The notes beneath the pieces are model-generated. The model worked only from the letters and a program-made list of their open reading frames with translations. It did not search any database and was not told the origin of the DNA. Of a stretch of DNA of 64,000 nucleotides, positions 33,987 through 42,695 are shown one piece after another. Each line of letters begins with the position of its first letter. Position 1 is the first letter of the stretch. The DNA comes from Mariniphaga sp041686935 (lineage in GTDB: Bacteria; Bacteroidota; Bacteroidia; Bacteroidales; Prolixibacteraceae): positions 59,139 to 123,138 of the forward strand of contig JAWLCW010000018.1 in NCBI GenBank assembly GCA_041686935.1, in the 5' to 3' direction. A program made the translations under genes and the position numbers.

Positions 33987-34198
33987 ATGGGCAAAATATG
34001 GAAAACAAATTTAAAGAAGGAGAAGTTGTTTGTGCTTTGGTAAATCCAACGCTAAAACTGGTAATCCGGCGTTATGTGGAACGCATATACTATTGTAAGA
34101 TTCAGGAAGATCTTACCCGAAAGGAACTGGTTTATTTTGAAAGGGAACTCATGGATTGTAAAAATCTGAAAGAAATTAAGAACACAGCAAAAAGATGA
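33983..34198 (+). CDS. 71-residue protein coupled to the glycosyltransferase
   Basis: The product reads as a short beta-rich domain: FKEGEVVCALVNPTLKLVIRR (strands with a GEVV turn), then IYYCKIQ and an acidic/basic helix. It looks like a small SH3-like or KOW-like barrel, but no family can be named with confidence. Both ends overlap their neighbours by ATGA (33983-33986 and 34195-34198), so translation of the three genes is coupled. Confidence 0.65.
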   Translation: MNGQNMENKFKEGEVVCALVNPTLKLVIRRYVERIYYCKIQEDLTRKELVYFERELMDCKNLKEIKNTAKR

Positions 34199-36441
34199 AA
34201 TTAGCTTATATTGCAACTTATCCGCCACGCGAATGTGGCATTGGCACGTTTACAAACAACCTGTTTAAATCGATGCTGAACGGGAATGTTAACCAGAATG
34301 AAGAGAATGAGGGTTTTGTGGTTGCCTTAAATGATAACGAACTTGAGTATAAATACCCTGATGAAGTTAAAGCGACAATCAGGCAGGATTATCAGGAAGA
34401 TTATTTGAAGGCGGTAAAGTACATTAATTTAAGTGGCGCCGACGTTTGTATTCTCCAGCATGAATTTGGCATTTTTGGCGGTCAGAGCGGGGTTTATATT
34501 CTTCCGTTGCTGCACCGGCTCGAAATTCCGCTTGTTGTAACGTTGCACACCATTCTTAAAGCGCCATCGTATAACGAAAAGGCAATTTTGAAGGAAATTT
34601 GCAAAATGGCACATAAAGTTGTGGTGATGAGCCACAAGGCAGTAGAATTTCTGACTACCGTTTATGATGTGCCCAAAGAAAAAATTGCATTAATTGAACA
34701 CGGAGTCCCTGATATTCATTTCAATTCCGAAAAATCAAAAAAAGAGTTCAAACTTAAAAATAAGAAAGTACTGCTCACTTTTGGGTTTATCGGACGAAGC
34801 AAGGGTATTGAAACGGTTATAAAAGCATTACCTGAAGTGGTAAAAAAATACCCTGAACTCATTTACATTGTTTTGGGGAAAACCCACCCGAATGTGTTGC
34901 GCCACTCCGGTGAAGAATACCGAATTTCCCTTTTGCGTTTGGTGAAAAACCTTCAGCTTGAAAATCATGTTCTGTTTCTGAATGAATTTATTGACGAACA
35001 GAGTTTGTTCAAATATTTATATGCCTGCGATATTTACGTCACCCCGTATTTAAACGAAGCCCAGATTACCAGCGGAACACTTTCGTATGCGGTTGGTGTG
35101 GGAGCTGCGGTGCTTTCAACGCCTTACTGGCATGCAGCAGAATTGCTGGCGGATGAAAGAGGCCGGTTATTCCCTTTTAATGATTCGGATGAATTGGCGA
35201 AAACATTAACTGAACTTTTCGATAAACCGGAGGAACTGAATAAATTAAAAAACAATGCCGGTGAATACGGCAAAAAAATAACCTGGCCAAAAACCGGAGA
35301 AAAATATGTTGCTCTGGCCGGAAAAATACTTGAGGAGGAGCATTTGGAAGTTGACAAAATAGAATCAGCGCTCGATTTGCTCATTCTCCCCCCTTTTTCA
35401 CTTACACACATCAACCGGTTAACCGACGATACCGGCATTATACAGCACGCCAAATTCGGTATTCCGAACTTAAAAGAGGGGTATTGCCTCGATGATAATG
35501 CAAGGGCTTTACTGATGGTGCTAATGGCTTACCGGCAAATGAAAGACAAACGGGCGCTTGGACTGTCGCCCATTTATCTGAGCTACATTCATTACATGCA
35601 AAATACGGACGGGTCTTTCAGGAATTTCCTGAGTTTCAGCAGGAATTTTCTGGACGAAAAAGGTTCTGAAGACTCGTTTGGCCGGACAATCTGGGCTCTC
35701 GGTTATTTGCTGGGCAACGCACCAAATGATGCTTATTATCAAACGGGCAGACTTATATTTTTTGATGCAGCTCCCAATTTCGAAAAGTTAACATCCATCA
35801 GGGGAATTGCCAACACCATGATTGGCATCAGTTATTACCTGAAAAGTAATCCTTCGGACGATTCCATGACTGAAAGGCTAAGAAATCTCGCGAATGGTTT
35901 AATAAAACATTACGAGGAAAATCAGTCTGCCGGCTGGAACTGGTTTGAATCTTTGCTGGCTTACGACAATGGAATTCTTCCTTTGGCCCTGTTGCATTCA
36001 GCCGAAATATTAAACGATGAAAAAATTACCCAAACAGCTCTTGATTCCATGAAATTTCTCACAGAGCATACGTTAAAGGATAATTATCTGTCGGTGATCG
36101 GGAATGAAAAATGGTATAAAAAAGAAGGCGAACGTTCTGTATTTGCCCAGCAACCCATAGATGCCATGGCCATGGTTTTAATGTACCACCAGGCATTTCA
36201 CCTGACAAACGAAAAAGAGTACCTGAATAAATTATACACTTCGTTTTTGTGGTTTTTGGGTGAAAATGATTTGCGCATGAGTTTGTACGATTTTGAAACC
36301 AAAGGATGTTGCGACGGGTTTGAAAGTTACGGCGTAAACCGTAACCAGGGCGCTGAAAGTTCGCTGGCGTATTTAATTTCCCACTTAACCGTATTGCAGG
36401 CTTACGAAGAATTTCACAGGTCAGATTTAAAATTGGTATAA
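34195..36441 (+). CDS. Two-domain GT4 glycosyltransferase with C-terminal helical domain
   Basis: The 748-residue protein begins with a GT-B group-1 transferase (about 1-385): YIATYPPRECGIGTF, the acceptor-side HEFGIFGG, FGFIGRSKGIE opening the nucleotide-sugar half, and DIYVTPYLNEAQITSGTLSYAVGVG. The remaining 360 residues form a predominantly helical (alpha/alpha-barrel-like) domain with repeated ARALLMVL, SFGRTIWALGYLL and AEILNDEK segments. Such fusions in Bacteroidota are thought to make or trim intracellular mannose- or glucose-containing glycans during stress; that is inference. It ends a three-gene coupled operon under composite promoter C. Confidence 0.85.
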   Translation: MKLAYIATYPPRECGIGTFTNNLFKSMLNGNVNQNEENEGFVVALNDNELEYKYPDEVKATIRQDYQEDYLKAVKYINLSGADVCILQHEFGIFGGQSGVYILPLLHRLEIPLVVTLHTILKAPSYNEKAILKEICKMAHKVVVMSHKAVEFLTTVYDVPKEKIALIEHGVPDIHFNSEKSKKEFKLKNKKVLLTFGFIGRSKGIETVIKALPEVVKKYPELIYIVLGKTHPNVLRHSGEEYRISLLRLVKNLQLENHVLFLNEFIDEQSLFKYLYACDIYVTPYLNEAQITSGTLSYAVGVGAAVLSTPYWHAAELLADERGRLFPFNDSDELAKTLTELFDKPEELNKLKNNAGEYGKKITWPKTGEKYVALAGKILEEEHLEVDKIESALDLLILPPFSLTHINRLTDDTGIIQHAKFGIPNLKEGYCLDDNARALLMVLMAYRQMKDKRALGLSPIYLSYIHYMQNTDGSFRNFLSFSRNFLDEKGSEDSFGRTIWALGYLLGNAPNDAYYQTGRLIFFDAAPNFEKLTSIRGIANTMIGISYYLKSNPSDDSMTERLRNLANGLIKHYEENQSAGWNWFESLLAYDNGILPLALLHSAEILNDEKITQTALDSMKFLTEHTLKDNYLSVIGNEKWYKKEGERSVFAQQPIDAMAMVLMYHQAFHLTNEKEYLNKLYTSFLWFLGENDLRMSLYDFETKGCCDGFESYGVNRNQGAESSLAYLISHLTVLQAYEEFHRSDLKLV

Positions 36442-36465
36442 AAAAAATCCCGCCAAAAGCGGGAT
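36440..36465. terminator. Bidirectional terminator between glycosyltransferase and csp
   Basis: ATCCCGC and GCGGGAT arms (7 bp) enclose a CAAAA loop. Seven A precede it, giving a T-run on the minus strand, so it best terminates the cold-shock gene, but it also lies right after the glycosyltransferase stop. Confidence 0.75.
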
Positions 36466-36495
36466 AAATTTATAAACTGTTGCAGTGGATATAAA

Positions 36496-36687
36496 CTAAG
36501 CCAGTTTAACATTCACTGCATTTAATCCTTTTTTACCTTCTTCCAAATCAAAAGTTACTTCATCATTTTCTTCGATACTTTCGGTAACTCCTGTTGAATG
36601 TACATAATACTCTTTCGATGAATCTGCGTCTTTAATGAATCCAAATCCTTTGTCTTCATTGTAAAACTTTACTGTTCCTTTATTCAT
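36496..36687 (-). CDS. Cold-shock-domain protein
   Basis: The 63-residue product is a single OB-fold CSD. RNP1 is KGFGFI (14-19), and RNP2 is the altered YYVHST in place of VFVHFS. The start MNKGTVKFYNEDKGFGF is typical for the CspA group. It binds single-stranded RNA/DNA and acts as an RNA chaperone. It is monocistronic, with composite promoter D placed 21 bases before the ATG. Confidence 0.92.
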   Translation of the reverse strand: MNKGTVKFYNEDKGFGFIKDADSSKEYYVHSTGVTESIEENDEVTFDLEEGKKGLNAVNVKLA

Positions 36688-36707
36688 TTTTTTAAATTTT
36701 ATGCTTG

Positions 36708-36776
36708 TAAAGTTAGGAAACCTGGTTTTTGAAGTGTTACAAAATTTTTTTTAAAATTTACATCATTCCCACATTT
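36708..36776 (-). promoter_or_regulatory. Composite stress promoter, copy D (csp)
   Basis: On the minus strand: AATGTGGGAATGATGTAA, TGTAA at 36758-36762 and 36737-36741 (21 bp apart), then TAACTTTA at 36708-36715. The order and spacing are the same as in the other copies. Confidence 0.75.
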
Positions 36777-37230
36777 GCACGTTTTAACCTTGCCCGAAAT
36801 ACTGATGAATTCGCGAACCGCCGGGTACAGCCTTCCGGTTAACCGGAACATGTATTCCCGGATTTGTTTCGGGATGAGCCGTATCCCGATAGCTTTCAGC
36901 GGTTTTGCAGAGTATGACTGTTTTAATTTATTGAATATAAAACGAAAATAGATAAGTAGGTTATCAATAAATTTACCTGTTTTAAAAATAGTGATGACCA
37001 TTTTATTTTATAATAGAATCTTTATCGGAGAGCAATAAGGTAATGAGGTAAAAAATCAAATGTGTAAATTATGCAGCTTATGCTAAAATGAAAAGCACCT
37101 GAAGAATCGCTGATTTTATCGGGGCAGGCTGTTTGTTTCTGATTACTAATTATCTATTGTTCCGCAGGGATCATGGTGTGGGTATTATACCACTAATATT
37201 TGTAAGTGAATTTGTTTATAAAAAATGGTA
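36777..37230. other. Intergenic region without a supported gene
   Basis: Between csp promoter D and the PAS gene. It has several short GC-rich inverted words (TTCCGGTTAACCGGAA at about 36832-36847, GGGATGAGCCGTATCCC near 36872), then AT-rich DNA. A 100-residue frame on the minus strand runs through the csp promoter and is not accepted. Confidence 0.5.
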
Positions 37231-37971
37231 TTACTTCTTCATTCTCGCTGATACTTTCTTTTGCTTTAACTTAAGCTTCAATTCTTCCTTACCCAACTTA
37301 AGTTTGCTGTTTTCTTTAACCAGTTTTTCAATGGTTTTCCCTAATTTTTTATTTACAACATCGGTTTCAATTTTTGCATTAATTACGTCGAAACGCAAAT
37401 CCTGTAGCTGAACCAGTTGTTCTTTTAATTGTCGGTGTAATTCAAGAAGTTCAATTTCTTTTTGTTTCAGTGCTGTTATATCGGTGGCTAATATGATATA
37501 ATTATCGCCGTGCAGGTAAGCAGGCAATAACCGAACAGACAGTTTTAGCCAGGTTGAGTTGGTTAAGGATATTATCAGCGCTTTGTTTTTGCGGGAAGTC
37601 AGTTTTTCCAGCAGGTTTTCCAGGTTTAATTTGTCAATGGGAACGATATAATCTTTAAAATATGAACCAATCACATGGTTAACCGGTTGTTTTACGAGTT
37701 CAGCAAACCGGTTATTGCAATACAAAATCAGACCTTCTTTATTCAATGTAACTGCCCCTCCGTGCATTTCTTCAACAAAAGTACGGTAGGGTGTTTCAGC
37801 CGAAGAAAGCGAGTAAACCTGTTCACCTTTGTCACCCGAAATTACAATTGCATCTACTTCTCCGCTTCGTATGGCTGAAAGCATTTCTTTTGCTTCCAAC
37901 AGGCGTGAATGCAATTCTGCATTGTCAGCTATTAGCTGCTCTTTTGTTTTGGATGTTGCTGTATTTGTCAT
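37231..37971 (-). CDS. PAS-domain coiled-coil protein of the kai operon
   Basis: The 246-residue protein has an N-terminal helix (QLIADNAELHSRLLEAKEMLSAIRSGEVDAIVI), one PAS domain (about 60-165: AETPYRTFVEEMHGGAVTLNKEGLILYCNNRF) and a long lysine-rich coiled coil to the end. The N-terminal pattern is the one seen in PAS histidine kinases linked to kaiBC outside cyanobacteria, but the HisKA and ATPase domains are absent here. It is therefore a sensor or adaptor that must work with another kinase or with KaiC directly. It is the last gene of the KaiC operon, 29 bp after KaiB. Confidence 0.8.
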   Translation of the reverse strand: MTNTATSKTKEQLIADNAELHSRLLEAKEMLSAIRSGEVDAIVISGDKGEQVYSLSSAETPYRTFVEEMHGGAVTLNKEGLILYCNNRFAELVKQPVNHVIGSYFKDYIVPIDKLNLENLLEKLTSRKNKALIISLTNSTWLKLSVRLLPAYLHGDNYIILATDITALKQKEIELLELHRQLKEQLVQLQDLRFDVINAKIETDVVNKKLGKTIEKLVKENSKLKLGKEELKLKLKQKKVSARMKK

Positions 37972-38000
37972 AAATCGAATGTTTTAATTCGTTAAAAACA

Positions 38001-38351
38001 TTACGTTTTTGCTAATTTTCTCAGGTCTAAACCTATAAGCACTTTCTCTTCGTTTGACATATCGCCAATGATGCGCCTGAAAGGAAGCGGCAATTTTTTA
38101 ATCAGCGTTGGGGCTGCAATTATCTGTTCCTCTTTTGCTGCCAGTGGATTTTGGTATAAGTCAATTACTTCCAGTTCATATTTTCCTTCAAGATACTCTT
38201 CACAGATTTTTTTCAGGTTCGAAATGGCCAGCACCGATCGGCTCGTAGTGCCGGTGATGTATAAACGCAAGATATATTTATCCGGGCCTTTATCAGCGGT
38301 AAGATTAAACTCATCTGTGGCACTTTTTACTTTTGCTTTTTTCTCGTTCAT
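38001..38351 (-). CDS. kaiB: KaiB-family protein (second copy)
   Basis: The 116-residue protein has the KaiB thioredoxin-like fold: KYILRLYITGTTSRSVLAISNLKKICEEYL, ELEVIDLYQNPLAAKEEQIIAAPTLIKKLPLPFRRIIGD. In cyanobacteria KaiB switches fold and binds the KaiC CI ring. An acidic/basic N-terminal extension of about 25 residues is extra. It shares about half its residues with the neighbouring KaiB, so the two arose by tandem duplication. The 30-bp gap implies a common transcript. Confidence 0.9.
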   Translation of the reverse strand: MNEKKAKVKSATDEFNLTADKGPDKYILRLYITGTTSRSVLAISNLKKICEEYLEGKYELEVIDLYQNPLAAKEEQIIAAPTLIKKLPLPFRRIIGDMSNEEKVLIGLDLRKLAKT

Positions 38352-38381
38352 AATTTATATCTTACGAATATTGTTTATCAT

Positions 38382-38723
38382 TCAGTTCGCTTCCAATAAA
38401 TCCAGGCCAATTAAAACGCGCTCTGTATCTGAGAGATCACCGATTATTTTGCGAACAGGTACCGGTAATTTCCTGATTAATGTTGGCAGGGCAACAATTT
38501 GATACTCGTTGGCCAAATGTGGATTTTCCAACAGATCGATCACTTCAATGGAGTATTTTCCGTCCAATTGTTCTTCACAAATTTTTTTCAAATTGGTAAA
38601 TGCAGTTATGGCTTTTGGTGTTTGCCCGGCTACATATAACCGAAGTATCCACATATCTTTTGTTGTTTTATGTGGTTTTTTCTCCTTAATTTTTACATCC
38701 GGGTTTTCTTTATCTGGCATCAT
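38382..38723 (-). CDS. kaiB: KaiB-family protein (first copy)
   Basis: The 113-residue KaiB homologue has MWILRLYVAGQTPKAITAFTNLKKICEEQL, SIEVIDLLENPHLANEYQIVALPTLIRKLPVPVRKIIGDLS. Its start overlaps the KaiC stop by four bases (38720-38723), so translation is coupled. It lies nearest KaiC and is the likelier classical partner; the second copy may bind a different state or form mixed rings (inference). Confidence 0.92.
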   Translation of the reverse strand: MMPDKENPDVKIKEKKPHKTTKDMWILRLYVAGQTPKAITAFTNLKKICEEQLDGKYSIEVIDLLENPHLANEYQIVALPTLIRKLPVPVRKIIGDLSDTERVLIGLDLLEAN

Positions 38724-40471
38724 AGTATAGTTTTTTTATAGTTTCTTTTGTTGTATTGTTGTTCGGTTTTAATTTCAGCATTTCGGCTTTCTGCCATTTT
38801 TACTTTATCCAGTTCAAGGCTTTTAATCATATCCTGCTCTGTTTCTATCATTTTCAAGGCTTCCGATTCTTCCGATTCAAAATCGGCATATAAAGAAATA
38901 ATCTTTGCTTCCAGTGTTTTTCGTTTTCGGTCTATTTCACGTTTTTTCCGTTCAATATCATTCTTTCGTGTCAGCACTTCGGCATTTTCCAGCGCTTTTT
39001 GTGCAATACGGGCCGAGCCGGTTAAAACACCACATGCACCAACATAAACTTCACGTAACTCTACGCCGTGGTTGGTTAAAATGAATTCGCGAATTTGGTT
39101 GGAATTAGCCATACCCCTTGATTTAAGGACGTACATTCCCCTGTTTCGTTCGCCGTTTAATTCTATATCACGAAGCAGCAGCCAGGTATCAATGAGCGAT
39201 GAAATGTTTGTGTCAGCATGCTCTAATGCAGTTCCGCCGGTTGTTAAGCTGGTAAATAAGGCCGTTATCTGATTCAACTTCAGAAAATCGACAATACGCA
39301 TGAGCATTGTTTTTACTTCGAACTCTTTATCGTCAATCAAAAAAGTATTTATCGGATCGAAAATGACAACTTCAGGTTTGAAATCATTAACCGCCTTGTG
39401 TGTTGCAACCAGGTGCATTTCCAAACCATAAAATGTAGGCCGGGTTGCCTGAAATTGCAAAAGACCTTTCTGCACCAAAGGTTCAAAATCAATTCCAATA
39501 GAAAGCATATTCCGTATAAGCTGGTTTGGAGATTCTTCGAAACAGAAATAAAGAACACGTTCGCCACGTTTACATGCTGCTTCGGCGAAGTGTGCAGCAA
39601 TACTTGTTTTTCCCATTCCGGCAGTTCCCGAAATGAGTACGGTGCTACCCCTGAAATACCCTTTTCCTTCAAGCATTTTGTCGAGTGCAGCTATACCACT
39701 GGAGATCCTTTTATTTGTAACCGTGTGGTTTAATCCCAGTGAAGTTACCGGTAATATCGAAAACCCATCTTCGTTTATCAGAAACGGATATTCATTGGTA
39801 CCGTGAATCGAACCACGATACTTAACAATCCGCAACCGGCGGGTGGAGTTCTGTTTGGTAACCCGGTGATCGAGCATAATAACACAATCTGAAACATATT
39901 CTTCCAAACCCTGACGTGTTAAGGTTTCGTTACCGCGTTCGCCGGTTATAATTGCGGTAACCTTTTTTTCTTTCAGCCAACGAAACAAACGCCGCAGTTC
40001 GGCACGCAGAATCAGTTGGTTGGGCAATCCTGCAAACAAGGATTCAATGGTATCCAAAACAACTCGTTTTGCTCCAATGGAATCAATGGCATAACCAAGA
40101 CGAATGAATAATGCTTCCAAATCGTATTCCCCGGTTTCTGCAATCTCACTGCGTTCGATGTGGACGTGTTCAAGCACAATCTTTTTGTTTTTGACCAGGT
40201 CGTCCAAATCGAAACCAAGGGAAGAAACATTTTGTATTAATTCTTCATTTGTTTCTTCGAACGACATAAACACGCCGGGTTCGTTAAACTGTGTTGCACC
40301 ACGCACAATAAACTCCATTCCGAACAGCGTTTTTCCACAACCTGCGCCACCGCAAACGAGCGTTGGCCTGCCGGCAGGTAATCCGCCATCGGTTATTTCA
40401 TCGAATCCCTGAATTCCGGTTGGCGACTTGTGCAGTTCATGGCCGAAGGGTTTCTCTTCCGTTTTTTTCAT
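38720..40471 (-). CDS. kaiC: KaiC-family double-RecA ATPase/autokinase
   Basis: The 583-residue protein has two RecA domains. CI has Walker A GGAGCGKT (Lys47) with catalytic FEETNEE, and CII has GTAGMGKT with FEESPNQ. In the CII phosphorylation loop, DTNISSLIDTW aligns with the cyanobacterial DSHISTITDT, so the Ser-Thr phosphosite pair is Ser-Ser here. The C-terminus has a long charged coiled coil (about 500-575), longer than in cyanobacteria, a likely partner-docking region. It heads the KaiC-KaiB-KaiB-PAS operon under composite promoter E. No kaiA is present. A non-circadian, stress-linked role is more probable than a clock. Confidence 0.93.
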   Translation of the reverse strand: MKKTEEKPFGHELHKSPTGIQGFDEITDGGLPAGRPTLVCGGAGCGKTLFGMEFIVRGATQFNEPGVFMSFEETNEELIQNVSSLGFDLDDLVKNKKIVLEHVHIERSEIAETGEYDLEALFIRLGYAIDSIGAKRVVLDTIESLFAGLPNQLILRAELRRLFRWLKEKKVTAIITGERGNETLTRQGLEEYVSDCVIMLDHRVTKQNSTRRLRIVKYRGSIHGTNEYPFLINEDGFSILPVTSLGLNHTVTNKRISSGIAALDKMLEGKGYFRGSTVLISGTAGMGKTSIAAHFAEAACKRGERVLYFCFEESPNQLIRNMLSIGIDFEPLVQKGLLQFQATRPTFYGLEMHLVATHKAVNDFKPEVVIFDPINTFLIDDKEFEVKTMLMRIVDFLKLNQITALFTSLTTGGTALEHADTNISSLIDTWLLLRDIELNGERNRGMYVLKSRGMANSNQIREFILTNHGVELREVYVGACGVLTGSARIAQKALENAEVLTRKNDIERKKREIDRKRKTLEAKIISLYADFESEESEALKMIETEQDMIKSLELDKVKMAESRNAEIKTEQQYNKRNYKKTIL

Positions 40472-40499
40472 TAACTCAATATCTTTTAACTGACCGTAT

Positions 40500-40571
40500 A
40501 AAATTATGGAGTACTACATTGAATGTTGTTATACAATTATGAAAAATATTTATATAATTCCCACATTTTTG
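40500..40571 (-). promoter_or_regulatory. Composite stress promoter, copy E (KaiC operon)
   Basis: On the minus strand: AATGTGGGAATTATATAA, with TATAA in place of TGTAA at 40551-40555 and 40530-40534 (still 21 bp apart), then TAATTTTT at 40500-40507. It is the most divergent copy, but all spacings are kept. Confidence 0.65.
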
Positions 40572-40574
40572 AGC

Positions 40575-41069
40575 TTATTCAGAAATGTTAAATAAGTTGC
40601 AAACTTCTTTGTACGTCATACTTCTCAGCTCTTTTTCACTGAAATTTTCTAATAATGCTGATTTTAATGTTTCGGTGTTTCCGGGAATTGCAATGAACCG
40701 AAAGTGATTGCCGGTAGTAATTTGTGAAATCATGTCCGAAGTAAACTCGATAATTTCATAATCCGGAATCAGGAAATCCCAGTTAGCACCAGCGGCAAAA
40801 GCCGGTAAAGGTCTCACTGCTGCTTCGTAAACATCGCCTTCAAGCGAAGCATAGGCAAGGATTACTCCACGCTCTACAATATCAGCCGTTAAATCGGGAG
40901 CCACAACACTGAAATACCAATCACCCGATTCACCCAACCATTCCGATGGGGTCATCCATTCTGAATAGTAAACAGTGGTATCGAGGCCATCAAGTCCGTC
41001 GTCCCCATCTTTACATCCGGTAAAAACAAGGATTGAAATTGCCAGCAACAAATAGATTTTTGCTTTCAT
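40575..41069 (-). CDS. Small lipoprotein of the PRC-barrel operon
   Basis: The 164-residue product has an SPII signal (IYLLLAISILVFTGC) followed by a short acidic Gly-Asp-rich stretch (KDGDDGLDGLDTT) that resembles the stub of a collagen-like repeat. The rest is a beta-rich domain of unknown family (WMTPSEWLGESGDWYFSVVAPDLT). It should be anchored in the envelope. It starts 18 bp after the HPF-like gene and closes the five-gene operon. Similar lipoproteins with this collagen-like stub occur in Bacteroidota with no assigned function. Confidence 0.7.
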   Translation of the reverse strand: MKAKIYLLLAISILVFTGCKDGDDGLDGLDTTVYYSEWMTPSEWLGESGDWYFSVVAPDLTADIVERGVILAYASLEGDVYEAAVRPLPAFAAGANWDFLIPDYEIIEFTSDMISQITTGNHFRFIAIPGNTETLKSALLENFSEKELRSMTYKEVCNLFNISE

Positions 41070-41087
41070 ATTTTTCTGTTTTACATT

Positions 41088-41402
41088 TTAATAATCGTTT
41101 AAGCGCCCGGTTATTTTTTCCAAAGAAGCTTTTAATTTGTCTATAGCACCAGAAATAGCCTGCTCATGGGTGTTTGCGTGGTCGGTAACTGCGATTGGTT
41201 TCATACCTGCAAGTCGGGCTTCCAACATGCAGCGTATATCGTTGTTCCCGTCTTTTTTGCCATCCTCATCCGAGAGATGAACTTCCACTCTTGTTATCTG
41301 TTGACTGAACCTGCCTAGTTCTTCAGATATTAAAGAAGTTGACGAAGCAATAAGTTCTTCGTTCCCGGTTACATTTTTATCTGTATTAAATTGTATTTGC
41401 AT
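41088..41402 (-). CDS. HPF/RaiA-like ribosome-associated protein
   Basis: The 104-residue protein looks like a short hibernation-promoting-factor fold: a beta strand MQIQFNTDKNV, helix LIASSTSLISEELGRF, strand RVEVHLSDEDG, CMLEARLAGMKPIAVTDHANT and the terminal helix AISGAIDKLKASLEKI. The usual HPF sequence is not fully kept, so membership is probable rather than certain. HPF proteins silence ribosomes in stationary phase or stress, which fits the operon. The 132 bp before it hold a short word-like repeat tract. Confidence 0.75.
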   Translation of the reverse strand: MQIQFNTDKNVTGNEELIASSTSLISEELGRFSQQITRVEVHLSDEDGKKDGNNDIRCMLEARLAGMKPIAVTDHANTHEQAISGAIDKLKASLEKITGRLNDY

Positions 41403-41534
41403 TTCTTTTCATCTTTTTTTTGCTCGCAAAGACGCTAAGACACTAAGAAAACCTTTCGAAAAAAAATCATCCTCCTCCCGGTAATCCGGGACAAGTCGGG
41501 TGTCAAAATTCTTTGTCATGCTCGTTTCATTTAA

Positions 41535-42689
41535 TTAATACCGAAATATGGCAGCGAGCCCTTTATCGGATGGCATTTTATCCGTTGGAAGAACCATCAC
41601 CTGTCCGCCCATTTTAAGGACCAATTCTCCCATATCGTCCAGCAGATCATCTACTCTCGGATTTTTCATATCTTTTTTCTGTGTATTGCCAGTGACCAGA
41701 TTTGTCACCCTGACTGATATAATCCGGTCGGCTTCAACAATAAGTGTATCAACCCGTCCCTCAACTGCCGCCACAGCTACTTCCTTGTAATCGTCGCTGC
41801 CTTTGCCGTTTGCCCGTGCCTGCTCAAACCGGTCAACCAGGTTATCAAGTATCAGGTTATACTCGGGTTCCATAATTTCCCAGGCCATTTTTACCAGTTG
41901 ATCCGATGAAACTGACGAAGGATTTATAGCAATACCGTTGGATAACAACAACGAATTTTTATTTACCTTTTGAAAAAGGTTATGGTGTTCGGGCAATGCA
42001 GCAAGAATAAGCGGCCAGTCTGTAGGCTTCGAATAGTGTTCATAAATTGCATTGGCAACCACGCGAAAAAACCGCTCAGCATCTTTTTCTGTTTCATCAT
42101 TTTTACCACCATGGCCGTGGTGCATTGCTATGCTTTCTCCTCCCGTACCGCCATAAGATGCTGTCGTTAAATGTTTTTCGTTCGATTCATCGCCAAGCGC
42201 TTCTGTTATGGTTTTTGGAGTGTCGCCAGTAAGTTCAACCTCAGTAAGTGAGTGACGGTTGCCTTCAAAAAGCTGAATATCATGAAGGGTTAATGCCAAT
42301 AAATGGAACTGGTCGAGCGATTGCAAATATTGCCAAAGCGGTTTGGTATGGAAACTGTCGGCCACCATGGCCAGTTCTTCAACCGATTTAAACAATCCTA
42401 CAACTTTAAACATTCCCTTTGCACTAAAAACAGCCAGTCCTTCCTTTGTGTAATTCCAGATATCATTGTTGTTAACAAGGGCTTCCATAGGCTCCAGATA
42501 TTCCTTTACCTCATTGGCTGAATATTTTTGACGCAAAGATTCCTCCATTTCACTGATCATATTTTTATACCGGATCGGATTCTTAAGGTTTTCAGGATGT
42601 GTTCTGTCCGTTGGTATATAAAGCGAAAGACAAGGCCCCTGACTTACTGCCAGGAGCTCTTGAATTAATTCTTTTGTAAGTAATTCCAT
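41535..42689 (-). CDS. baeRF-family (release-factor-like) protein
   Basis: The 384-residue protein resembles the bacterial archaeo-eukaryotic release factor family: CLSLYIPTDRTHPENLKNPIRYKNMISE at the start, HLLALTLHDIQLFEG in the middle domain, and a C-terminal eL30-like half (GRVDTLIVEADRII, LDDMGELVLKMGGQVMVLPTDKMPSDKGLAAIFRY). Family members are thought to act on stalled or hibernating ribosomes and sit near HPF-like genes, as here. The GGQ-type loop expected for peptide release is not conserved (HHGHGGKNDE occupies the region). Seven bases separate it from the PRC gene. Confidence 0.8.
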   Translation of the reverse strand: MELLTKELIQELLAVSQGPCLSLYIPTDRTHPENLKNPIRYKNMISEMEESLRQKYSANEVKEYLEPMEALVNNNDIWNYTKEGLAVFSAKGMFKVVGLFKSVEELAMVADSFHTKPLWQYLQSLDQFHLLALTLHDIQLFEGNRHSLTEVELTGDTPKTITEALGDESNEKHLTTASYGGTGGESIAMHHGHGGKNDETEKDAERFFRVVANAIYEHYSKPTDWPLILAALPEHHNLFQKVNKNSLLLSNGIAINPSSVSSDQLVKMAWEIMEPEYNLILDNLVDRFEQARANGKGSDDYKEVAVAAVEGRVDTLIVEADRIISVRVTNLVTGNTQKKDMKNPRVDDLLDDMGELVLKMGGQVMVLPTDKMPSDKGLAAIFRY

Positions 42690-42695
42690 TGTATT

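Noticed and set aside
36699..37001. 100-residue frame on the minus strand
   Set aside because: It runs through composite promoter D of csp, has no domain, and its sequence includes GC-rich inverted words; probably not coding.
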